This document shows, piece after piece, positions 14,464-21,203 of a stretch of 21,203 nucleotides of DNA. Position 1 is the stretch's first letter. Each line of letters begins with the position of its first letter. The stretch is from Ghiorsea sp. GTDB taxonomy: Bacteria > Pseudomonadota > Zetaproteobacteria > Mariprofundales > Mariprofundaceae. The translations under genes were made by a program, and so were the position numbers. The notes beneath the pieces are model-generated. The model was not told the origin of the DNA and did not search any database. It saw only the letters and a program-made list of their open reading frames with translations. The stretch covers positions 1-21,203 of the forward strand of contig JALUWH010000032.1 of the NCBI GenBank assembly GCA_027019685.1, given 5' to 3'.

Positions 14464-17048
14464 TAAAACACACCAATGGTTTTCATCGATGCCAAACCAA
14501 CACCCACCTGCATCAAGACACGCGACCAATCTAAAGTGCTATCCAATAAACTAAACTGTTCAAGCTTCTCAGGAACAATAATTGCATCACCAGGATGGAT
14601 ATATGTGCTACCCCAAGAGCGAGATCTTTCTACAAAACCATTAGCTCGCACCACATACACCCTATCTTCATCAGCAAAACGGGTCATACCACCAGCAGCA
14701 TCCACATAATCTTCCAAGTCATACTTCTTACGGTATAATAATGCTGTGGTATTATATACCTGCCCTACAACCATCACTTGATCAGGTTTTTTCGGTACAT
14801 AAAGCTTATCACCATCACGCAGCGTCAAATTGAAATCACTTTTCTTCAGCTTACGAATATCTTCAAGCTTAATCACCAAACGTCCTTGAGCCTTGGTCGA
14901 TTTCATTTGTTCTAATACACGTTTTGCAGCTAACAATGCAGCTTGTTTATGTTTCATCAATTGTGCGTCACTCAATGAAGCAATGGCTTTTTCTTCAGCT
15001 GCAATCTCAGCTTCCACACGTGATGACATCTCATCAATTTGTTTTTGCTGTTCAACGCGAATTGTTTCGCGTGTAAACACCGCAGCTTTCAAATACGCTT
15101 TATCTGAAAAACCTCCGCTTCGTTCAATCAAATCAGAAAGTTTTTCCCCATCCTCTATGGGATAAGAACCAGGATATAAAAACTCCCCTACCAATGTCAC
15201 ATGCTCAGATGCCCGCCAATTACTAACCTGTCTCAGCGTCACCACATCATGCGCCTGCAATGTAATATTCGCCGATACATCACCTGCCAATGCTTTGGCC
15301 AAATCTACATCAAAATGTTTAGACTCACGTGCTTTGCCATCTATAATATCAAACCTTGTGATTTCCACCTTACCCAGCATAGCTTTCTCAGTCACACCAC
15401 CTGCAGCCATGACCAAGTTTGTTAATGTCATCGCTTTGCCTAACGGGTATGCACCAGGCTTCATAAATTCACCAGATGCCTCAACCATTTCCAAAGGATT
15501 TAATAAACTTTGATCAAACACATAGACTGTATCCCCTCCGACCAAACGAGGCCAAGCTTTTGATTTACCCTTAAAAAGAGCACGTAAATCTACACCAATG
15601 ACTGAAACAACACCGTCATCTTTACTCTTCCTCTGAATCAACACCTTCTCCAAATAGGCACTATCCAACAAGCGGTCTCGCGAAGGAAGAATATCTTTTA
15701 ACGTCATCCCTTTCACAAAACCATACTTCCCTGGTCTTTTGACCTGCCCCATCAACGCAATTTGACGCTCAGCAACAGCTGGTGCCTTATGAACAATAAG
15801 AATATCCCCAGACTCTATATCTATACGAGCATGGTTATGACCAATATCAATAAGTACGCTATCACCTTGATGATCAATCCTATCAATTTGCTTAAACTGG
15901 GGATCGGCATGTGCTGTAAGCCCACCAGCCATCTTCAGCACTTGGTCAATACTATTTTCTCGCTTTATTTCATATATTGCTGGTCGATTTACTTCTCCAT
16001 AGACAGCCACTGTTTTACCCAAAGGCGCAATAAAAACAACATCACCAGGAAGTAAGGTAACATCTTTTTTACTATCCCCTTTAAGTAAAAAGTCGTATAA
16101 GTCCAGCCTAGAAACAACTTTACCTTGACGTTTTAAAAGCACATTCCGCATGCTCCCTTGCTTACTAATACCTCCAGAAACAAAAAGTGCATTGGAAATC
16201 GTTGATAAACTACTCACCAAGTATGAACCAGGATGATTCGCATCACCTAAAACAAACACTCGCATTGAACGAAGTTTACCCATAGACACAGATAACGTAA
16301 CACCAAGAATTTTCCTGTGTACTTCTTCAGCAATCAAAGCTTTAACTTCAGAAAACTTCAAACCCGCCAACCGCAATTCACCTACATCGGGCAAAGCAAT
16401 CACACCAGCTCTGTCTACAACTAACTGCAAGCTATCCTGCCTTTTACCAAAATACCTAATTTTCAACTCATCACCAGGGCCAACAATATATTCTGCTGGC
16501 ACGGGTACTTCAGTTACAGGAGCAAAGGTTGTGGGTGAGCCCGCAAATAAATCATAACCATATTGGTAAATAGGAGCTCGTTGAACTTTACTTTCTTTAG
16601 ATGTAAGCCAAGAGTTCCATAAAGAACTTATATCTTGAGGCTGGTTGTCTTGAGGCTGGTTGTCTTGAGGCTGGTTGTCTTGAGGCTGGTTGTCTTGAGG
16701 CTGGTTGTCTTGAGGCTGGTTGTCTTGAGGCTGGTTGTCTTGAGGCTGGTTGTCTTGAGTTATACCTAACCTTTCCCAGACTGCTAGCTCAACACCACTA
16801 GGTGACGATATATCTTCAGTCGTGCGATTGGGTGTAACAACTTTGGAATCAGCGACTACAGGGGGTATCTGCGCAGCTCTGCTTCCTCCAATATTTGCAC
16901 CATATTGTTTAGCCAATGATGCTTTATCTTGTGGCGACAGCTGCTCCACCATGCGCAACTGATCTGCTGATAAACTCGCTGCGTGCGAACTTACCACCCA
17001 CCCCAAGCTCACAGTGATGAAAAAAAACAAACGAATTATTTTATGCAT
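14463..17048 (-). CDS. Large Wza/OtnA-like outer-membrane polysaccharide exporter with multiple SLBB domains
   Basis: 861 residues. A Sec signal peptide (1-23, cut after SHA) lacks a lipobox Cys, unlike E. coli Wza. A disordered linker carries eight NQPQD repeats at about 100-139. The polysaccharide export (PES) domain starts at about 183 (AEYIVGPGDELKIRYFG). About six SLBB-like units follow, recognisable by GxxxxPGxY and AGGxT motifs (GDANHPGSY, GEVNRPAIY, GQVKRPGKY, GEFMKPGAY, GEFLYPGSY, GQVYNTTALLY). A Lys/Glu/Ala-rich coiled coil lies between the last two. The C-terminal helix WSRVLMQVGVGLASMKTIG may be the membrane-spanning one. It is much longer than Wza (about 380) and close to OtnA-like proteins. 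The ATG at 17048 was chosen for its AAGG site and signal peptide; the frame extends to 17120 only by TTG. It is the first gene of the operon. Confidence 0.92.
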   Translation of the reverse strand: MHKIIRLFFFITVSLGWVVSSHAASLSADQLRMVEQLSPQDKASLAKQYGANIGGSRAAQIPPVVADSKVVTPNRTTEDISSPSGVELAVWERLGITQDNQPQDNQPQDNQPQDNQPQDNQPQDNQPQDNQPQDNQPQDISSLWNSWLTSKESKVQRAPIYQYGYDLFAGSPTTFAPVTEVPVPAEYIVGPGDELKIRYFGKRQDSLQLVVDRAGVIALPDVGELRLAGLKFSEVKALIAEEVHRKILGVTLSVSMGKLRSMRVFVLGDANHPGSYLVSSLSTISNALFVSGGISKQGSMRNVLLKRQGKVVSRLDLYDFLLKGDSKKDVTLLPGDVVFIAPLGKTVAVYGEVNRPAIYEIKRENSIDQVLKMAGGLTAHADPQFKQIDRIDHQGDSVLIDIGHNHARIDIESGDILIVHKAPAVAERQIALMGQVKRPGKYGFVKGMTLKDILPSRDRLLDSAYLEKVLIQRKSKDDGVVSVIGVDLRALFKGKSKAWPRLVGGDTVYVFDQSLLNPLEMVEASGEFMKPGAYPLGKAMTLTNLVMAAGGVTEKAMLGKVEITRFDIIDGKARESKHFDVDLAKALAGDVSANITLQAHDVVTLRQVSNWRASEHVTLVGEFLYPGSYPIEDGEKLSDLIERSGGFSDKAYLKAAVFTRETIRVEQQKQIDEMSSRVEAEIAAEEKAIASLSDAQLMKHKQAALLAAKRVLEQMKSTKAQGRLVIKLEDIRKLKKSDFNLTLRDGDKLYVPKKPDQVMVVGQVYNTTALLYRKKYDLEDYVDAAGGMTRFADEDRVYVVRANGFVERSRSWGSTYIHPGDAIIVPEKLEQFSLLDSTLDWSRVLMQVGVGLASMKTIGVF
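16635..16754 (-). repeat. Eight perfect 15-bp tandem repeats in the exporter gene
   Basis: Eight identical copies of TTGAGGCTGGTTGTC on the plus strand, followed by a partial unit (TTGAG). On the coding strand each gives Asn-Gln-Pro-Gln-Asp. The unit length is a multiple of three, so copy-number changes would lengthen or shorten the linker without breaking the frame. No base differs among the copies, which points to recent expansion or ongoing slippage/recombination. Confidence 0.97.
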
Positions 17049-17090
17049 TGAAAAAACCTTAACCATTAATGAACAACTATATGCCAGTAC

Positions 17091-17120
17091 TCTATAGGCT
17101 TGTATTTCTTCGTCAATCAA
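17091..17120 (-). promoter_or_regulatory. Candidate sigma-70 promoter of the polysaccharide operon
   Basis: On the minus strand, a -35-like TTGATT (17115-17120) and a -10-like TATAGA (17091-17096) are separated by 18 nt, each matching consensus at 4 of 6 positions. The -10 box is about 40 nt upstream of the exporter ATG. It lies just after the terminator-like hairpin behind the fxsA-type gene, where an operon promoter would be expected. No JUMPstart/ops sequence was seen in this leader. Confidence 0.35.
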
Positions 17121-17123
17121 GCA

Positions 17124-17143
17124 AGAAAAACCTTAGCAAGGTT
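17124..17143 (-). terminator. Weak intrinsic terminator after the fxsA-type gene
   Basis: On the minus strand AACCTT, a 3-nt loop, and AAGGTT form a perfect 6-bp stem followed directly by TTTC and TTG. It is about 32 nt beyond the TAA of the fxsA-type gene. The stem is short and has only two G-C pairs, so termination may be partial and some read-through into the operon is possible. Confidence 0.5.
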
Positions 17144-17175
17144 AAAATCGGATAAGATTTATAATCAATAAAAAC

Positions 17176-17607
17176 TTAATCTTTTTTGATGATTTCCACA
17201 TCAATCACTTCAACATTCGGATAACGCTGATGTTGTTTGCTCGAAACATCCATACCGTGTGGGAAAGGTTTATATGTTTTGCGTATCAACCAACGCCGAA
17301 TGGCTGGCACCAAAAGTAAGAAACCCAATGTATCGCTGATAAAACCAGGAATAAAAAGCATCACACCAGCAATCACTAACATCACACCATGCATGCCTTG
17401 CTCAGCAAGCTCATGCTGACGCATACTTTGCCGTGCTTTTAGTAAAGTTTGAATACCCTGTATACGAATCAATAACCCGCCAAGAACAGCAGTTAACACA
17501 CAAAGGGCAATCGTGGTCAAGCCACCAATACCACTGCCTACTTCAATGAGCACATAAAGCTCTAAAAGTGGCAATAGTACAAATAAGAAGAAGAATATAC
17601 GTATCAT
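17176..17607 (-). CDS. fxsA: FxsA family inner-membrane protein
   Basis: 143 residues. Membrane helix 1 is at the N-terminus (IFFFLFVLLPLLELYVLIEV), helix 2 around 28-48 (TTIALCVLTAVLGGLLIRIQ), and a third hydrophobic block spans about 75-105 (MLVIAGVMLFIPGFISDTLG). The ELYVLIxVG start, the GLLIRIQG turn and the IPGFISDTLGFLLLVPAIR motif define the FxsA family, named from E. coli FxsA, whose overexpression relieves exclusion of phage T7 by the F plasmid. The physiological role is unknown. No strong ribosome binding site is visible before the ATG. It is not obviously linked in function to the polysaccharide operon downstream. Confidence 0.93.
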   Translation of the reverse strand: MIRIFFFLFVLLPLLELYVLIEVGSGIGGLTTIALCVLTAVLGGLLIRIQGIQTLLKARQSMRQHELAEQGMHGVMLVIAGVMLFIPGFISDTLGFLLLVPAIRRWLIRKTYKPFPHGMDVSSKQHQRYPNVEVIDVEIIKKD

Positions 17608-17613
17608 AAGCTA

Positions 17614-17642
17614 TGTATATGGCTGCCGTCAGCATAATGCAA
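17614..17642 (-). promoter_or_regulatory. Possible promoter of the fxsA-type gene
   Basis: On the minus strand TTGCAT (17637-17642) and TATACA (17614-17619) are spaced by 17 nt. The start of transcription would fall at or a few bases before the ATG, giving a nearly leaderless message, which fits the lack of a ribosome binding site. The rest of the 119-bp divergent region holds a GCATAA/TTATGC inverted repeat (17632-17651), but no clear promoter toward the channel gene was recognised. Confidence 0.22.
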
Positions 17643-17726
17643 GGCTTATGCCTATCTAAAAGTGGCATCACTATTGCTTTTTCACTGGCAACCCCGTCAT
17701 TTTAACTACGTAAAGGAACCACAGTT

Positions 17727-20597
17727 ATGAAAAGCAAAACTTTAGATAAAAACCTTTTATATTATCATATTGAATGGATTTTAATGCATCCAAGGTTTGG
17801 CTTCTTGATGATAGGTTTGGTTGCTTTATCTTTTACGCATGAACCTTGGTTGGCAGCTATTTTATTTACTATTTTTGTTGTGGAAATTGCTGCGCGCATT
17901 GCCATTATGCTACATAAAACACGAACCAATCCTTATCGTACATCATTAAATCGGAAAATTGATGGTTTATTTCTTATTCTTGATATTATTGGTGTGGCTT
18001 CCTTATTGATTACAATCTTTGATATTCCATTCCAAGCCGAAGATGCTGCCTTGGTACGCATATTACGCGCTGTATATTTACTGAGAACCTTGCGTGTATT
18101 CCGTTATTTCGACTTAGAAAGTGCCATGTATTCACCGACCTATGGTATGTTCACATCACTTATCATTATGGTCTCTTTCTTTGCCACCCATACCCTCATG
18201 TGGGTGATTATTATCTTCTTCGCAGTCGAATTATCATTACGCTACCTTATCATGAGAAACATGAGCTTTGAAACACGCAAAGAAAAAACATTGGAATGGT
18301 TTTTTTGGTGGTTAGACGTGATTGCAACCATTGTGATGATACCAGCCTTTGCCATTATCCCCTACGGTGGAGCTTTAAGAATGATGCGGCTTGTCCGCCT
18401 TTTACGCCCATGGTTAGTGATTATTCGCAACTTAAAAGATGTGATGCGCGAAGGGCAATTTATGCAAGAAATCAACCTGATTGTCTTAGTGCTTGCCGTT
18501 ATTTCTATTGCTGGTGGTATTTTTGGTAAGTTCTTGCTCCCCGGCTTTGACTTTACCCAAGATGGAAGCGTAACCCCTCAAGATGATAGCATGATTGCTC
18601 GTATTTGGTTCGCTTTTCGCCTGTTTACCGACCCAGGAAACTCAGTGGCTTACCCTGACAATGCATCCATTGCTATCTTCTCTATCGTAGCCGTTGTTAT
18701 TGGTGTATTTATCTTCGCTTTCTTTATTGGTATTGGTGCCAGCATCGTTTCGGACTTGATGACAAAACTACGCAATGAACGTCTCGCCGTCACCCGACAT
18801 ATGGTGATGATTGGCTGGAGCGATGTTGCGCCCTATATTATTACACATTTAAGGTTGGTATCTGAACGCTCTTTCTCTAAACTAAAACTGGTTTTATTGC
18901 AAGAAGAAGATGAAATAAGCAACACCCTACTTGAAGAGAAGTGGGTGACTTATCGTACAGGAAATAGCAAACATCTTGAAGACCTGAAACGCGTCAATCT
19001 ATCTGCGGCTCGCCAAGCTTTGGTCTTAATACCTGATGATAAAAGCACCGCTGAAACCTTATCCGAAAGTTTCTTTTCTTTATTGGCTATTCGTAAGATG
19101 CACCCTGATATTTATTTAAGCATTGCTATACCAAGCATGAGTGAATCTAGGGTACCTGAACATGAACATATGTTACAAGTCGGCTGGGATAATCAAGGGC
19201 AATACAACAAACCAACTGTCATTTTATCTGCCGCAGACTTTCGTGCCAATGCTTTTAAAAACATCCTACAATACAGTGATTTTGACCAAGTTGTTAGCCG
19301 GTTAATGATTCCTGAAAGAACGGAAGAATCGGCTATGCAAGTTTGCGAATGGTCTGCCGAAATTCGGCATCAACATGGGCAAACATTGCTTTTCACCCCC
19401 GATGGTCAACACAGCTCCAATATCATTCAAGCAGCCAAAGACTTACTAAAACGTGGGGTTATTTTATTGGCAATCATTGATGATGACTGGCAAATCCAAC
19501 CTCTTTATCAACTACCAACTGCTGAAAAGACTACGATTAAAGCTGTTGTTGGTATTGCCATCAATGAAAATGCTTTGCATGGTGAGTTGCATTATGTTTT
19601 ACATTGCCCTGAAGCTTCTCCTAATCAACCAGTAGAAAAATTTCACCTTAGCTTACAACGCCCAGCAACAGAGCTGCGTTTACTTATCACAGGTTGGGTA
19701 GATAGCTTACCCTTATTACTCAAACGTTTAATGCCTGATTACCAGCATATTGAAGTTGTTCTGTTGGATAACTTGCCCGAAACCAAACTCATGGATGAAA
19801 AGGCCTACCTTAAACGGCGTTTAAGTGAACAAAAAGGAGGCGATAAAATTTCTGTTTCTGTACAAACTTGGGATTTCTCAAACATGGAAGTATTACGCGA
19901 TTATGTGAAAACATTTACACATATTATTTTGTCCCAACCCCAAGCATCTGAGCAAGAGCCATACACCGTGATTTCAACCATGTTATCCCATATCATTAGC
20001 ATGATTCATACAGAACAATCACAGCCTAAAATTTACCCTATATTATCAGACCGCAACCAAGCCAGGCTTCTTCAAGAAGAATTGGACAGGTTCACCTTGC
20101 CTACCGAAGTACACATTGTGGTTCCTGATGAATTTTATGGTGCTTATGTCGCCCACACTAGCTTCCATATGTACACTGCAGAAAACAATGAAGTGTACCA
20201 AATGAAACGGGTATTACGCCATGTTATTCATGACCTTATGTCTGAAGACGGCAGCAATGATGCACTAGAGCTCTACACTATGGATGTTCATCAAACATTA
20301 CCTGACGAACCCGAAGCACTTTATGCCTCCTTATTGGAGCAAGGTTTTATATGGATTGGATATCGTCTTAACCATGCTTTTTCTTGGGATGACCCCATGC
20401 AAAACATGATTCGTAAAATGTTCCCAAGGGAAGGTGATTTTCACTGCCTACGCCAACATCAAATTATCATCAACCCTTTTGGCAACCCTATTTCTAAGCG
20501 CTCTTGGGAGTACAACAGGGATGATATTGCCGAACTGATTGTGATTGGGGAAAACATTACCACCAACACGGAAAAAAGTTCCACTTCAAATAAGTGA
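17727..20597 (+). CDS. CASTOR/POLLUX-like ion channel with two tandem voltage-sensor-like domains
   Basis: 956 residues. Two successive four-helix units each have an S2-type Glu (E53; E168), an S3-type Asp (D86; D197) and an S4-like helix with Arg at every third position (R111, R114, R120, R123, R126; and R218, R221, R224, R227). One pore unit follows (S5 about 246-270, pore helix 291-300, TDPGN at 301-305, S6 about 312-345). Two Rossmann/RCK-like domains come next, beginning HMVMIGWSD at about 357 and RLLITGWVDS at about 651; the latter resembles the CGWRRD region of plant CASTOR/POLLUX channels. It is probably an inner-membrane cation channel gated by a cytosolic ligand ring; ion and ligand are unknown. 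It has an AAAGGA ribosome binding site and is transcribed divergently from fxsA. The single-pore, double-sensor layout is the odd feature. Confidence 0.85.
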   Translation: MKSKTLDKNLLYYHIEWILMHPRFGFLMIGLVALSFTHEPWLAAILFTIFVVEIAARIAIMLHKTRTNPYRTSLNRKIDGLFLILDIIGVASLLITIFDIPFQAEDAALVRILRAVYLLRTLRVFRYFDLESAMYSPTYGMFTSLIIMVSFFATHTLMWVIIIFFAVELSLRYLIMRNMSFETRKEKTLEWFFWWLDVIATIVMIPAFAIIPYGGALRMMRLVRLLRPWLVIIRNLKDVMREGQFMQEINLIVLVLAVISIAGGIFGKFLLPGFDFTQDGSVTPQDDSMIARIWFAFRLFTDPGNSVAYPDNASIAIFSIVAVVIGVFIFAFFIGIGASIVSDLMTKLRNERLAVTRHMVMIGWSDVAPYIITHLRLVSERSFSKLKLVLLQEEDEISNTLLEEKWVTYRTGNSKHLEDLKRVNLSAARQALVLIPDDKSTAETLSESFFSLLAIRKMHPDIYLSIAIPSMSESRVPEHEHMLQVGWDNQGQYNKPTVILSAADFRANAFKNILQYSDFDQVVSRLMIPERTEESAMQVCEWSAEIRHQHGQTLLFTPDGQHSSNIIQAAKDLLKRGVILLAIIDDDWQIQPLYQLPTAEKTTIKAVVGIAINENALHGELHYVLHCPEASPNQPVEKFHLSLQRPATELRLLITGWVDSLPLLLKRLMPDYQHIEVVLLDNLPETKLMDEKAYLKRRLSEQKGGDKISVSVQTWDFSNMEVLRDYVKTFTHIILSQPQASEQEPYTVISTMLSHIISMIHTEQSQPKIYPILSDRNQARLLQEELDRFTLPTEVHIVVPDEFYGAYVAHTSFHMYTAENNEVYQMKRVLRHVIHDLMSEDGSNDALELYTMDVHQTLPDEPEALYASLLEQGFIWIGYRLNHAFSWDDPMQNMIRKMFPREGDFHCLRQHQIIINPFGNPISKRSWEYNRDDIAELIVIGENITTNTEKSSTSNK

Positions 20598-20621
20598 ACA
20601 AGACTTAAATCATTGAAAACA

Positions 20622-20646
20622 AAGGGGTGCTATGATGGCATCCCTT
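20622..20646 (+). terminator. Hairpin terminator after the channel gene
   Basis: AAGGGGTGC, a 7-nt loop, and GCATCCCTT form a 9-bp stem with one G-T pair, 24 nt after the channel stop codon. The downstream side is only mildly T-rich (CTGCTTT). On the opposite strand the hairpin is followed by TTGTTTTC, so it could also work as a minus-strand terminator. Confidence 0.55.
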
Positions 20647-20662
20647 CTGCTTTAACCATGGT

Positions 20663-21203
20663 ATGATACATACCAATAACATATCCACAGAAGCTAGCGC
20701 TGGCACAAACAGCATCAGCCAAGGTAAACATCAAAGCTCTAAAGCAAACAAAACCTTATTCTCAACTTTATTGGGTATGTTACAAAAAGGTGCTTCCCAG
20801 AAGTCTATTCAACAAACTGTGCAACAAGCTAACCATAAAAATACAGGCCTACCTACAGCAGAAGGCAAAACCCAACCTTTAAGTCATCAACAAGGAAATA
20901 AAAACTTACAACATATCCTAAGCCAAACCAGCAATACAGAAAATACCGATAAAAAAATCAGGTATATTTTACAACAAGCCGAAAATACAGGCAGCATGGG
21001 TAAAAAAAGTGCAACCAATAAGGATTTAAAACACACTTTAGAGAAAAAAAATAATACACAAACAACAAATGAAAAAACACAACATAACTTGGTACAAACA
21101 AATGAAACACAAACTGTCGATAAGAATGTACAACACATCTTAGCCCAAGCTAAAAAACAACATCGCTTGCTTCAAACTGGTGAAACACAAGCTGGTAAAA
21201 CAC
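20663..21203 (+). CDS. Low-complexity repeat-rich protein, N-terminal part; possible FliK-like
   Basis: An open frame of 180 codons running off the end of the window, starting at an ATG with no strong ribosome binding site. The product is rich in Gln, Lys, Thr and Asn. It has degenerate repeats of about ten residues: NLQHILSQT, KIRYILQQA, DLKHTLEKK, KTQHNLVQT, NVQHILAQA. These are separated by Thr/Asn/Glu-rich spacers such as NTENTD and NETQTVD. Flagellar hook-length control proteins (FliK) often begin with such low-complexity regions and carry their conserved domain at the C-terminus, which is not visible here. That identity is only a guess; the reading frame itself is well supported because no stop occurs and codon use resembles the preceding gene. 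Confidence 0.6.
   Translation, partial: MIHTNNISTEASAGTNSISQGKHQSSKANKTLFSTLLGMLQKGASQKSIQQTVQQANHKNTGLPTAEGKTQPLSHQQGNKNLQHILSQTSNTENTDKKIRYILQQAENTGSMGKKSATNKDLKHTLEKKNNTQTTNEKTQHNLVQTNETQTVDKNVQHILAQAKKQHRLLQTGETQAGKT

Noticed and set aside
17632..17651. GCATAA/TTATGC inverted repeat between fxsA and the channel gene as an operator
   Set aside because: A 6-bp match with an 8-nt spacer is common by chance in AT-rich DNA, and no regulator gene is nearby.
20887..21138. An 83-codon minus-strand frame rich in Cys, Phe, Val and Leu
   Set aside because: It is the complement of the A-rich repeat-coding region of the plus-strand frame at 20663 onward and has no ribosome binding site or family motif.

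Overview
The window looks like part of the chromosome of a Gram-negative bacterium, probably a marine or aquatic proteobacterium. It is AT-rich and encodes an outer-membrane polysaccharide exporter and three PAPS-type sulfotransferases, which fit a sulfated surface polysaccharide. I cannot name the genus from sequence alone.

Positions 17048 down to 1 (minus strand) form one long, tightly packed polysaccharide operon of at least 17 genes. In transcription order they are: a large Wza/OtnA-type exporter with a 15-bp minisatellite, a Wzz-type chain-length regulator, manC, rmlA, rmlC, rmlD, a small four-helix-bundle gene, rmlB, a Wzx flippase, a sulfotransferase, two left-handed beta-helix (LbetaH) acyltransferases, a second sulfotransferase, a Wzy/ligase-like membrane protein, a family 2 glycosyltransferase, two more LbetaH acyltransferases, and a third sulfotransferase cut by the window edge. 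Most junctions overlap by 1-14 nt or are separated by 10 nt or fewer. Together the genes supply dTDP-L-rhamnose and GDP-mannose, then polymerise, flip, sulfate, acetylate and export a Wzy-type polysaccharide. The initiating sugar-phosphate transferase and most glycosyltransferases must lie elsewhere, presumably beyond position 1.

Upstream on the same strand is an fxsA-type gene, followed by a weak terminator and a candidate operon promoter. Divergent from it (17727-20597, plus strand) is a 956-residue ion channel that appears to have two tandem voltage-sensor-like domains, one pore and two CASTOR/POLLUX-like RCK domains. A hairpin terminator follows. The window ends inside an open frame (20663 onward) coding for a low-complexity, repeat-rich protein that resembles the N-terminal part of FliK.

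The most unusual feature lies in the rml section. rmlB (395 residues, against about 340-360 usually) carries two in-frame insertions plus an N-terminal addition, all made of a degenerate 7-bp repeat (roughly NNARRYG). The heptamers form arms of four or seven units, arranged as inverted repeats. The small gene between rmlD and rmlB encodes a protein of the 23S rRNA intervening-sequence (S23) four-helix-bundle family. It is flanked by the same kind of heptamer arms in the same inward-facing orientation. I read this as a small IVS-like element that carries the four-helix-bundle gene, plus two passenger-less miniature copies inside rmlB that are read through as protein.
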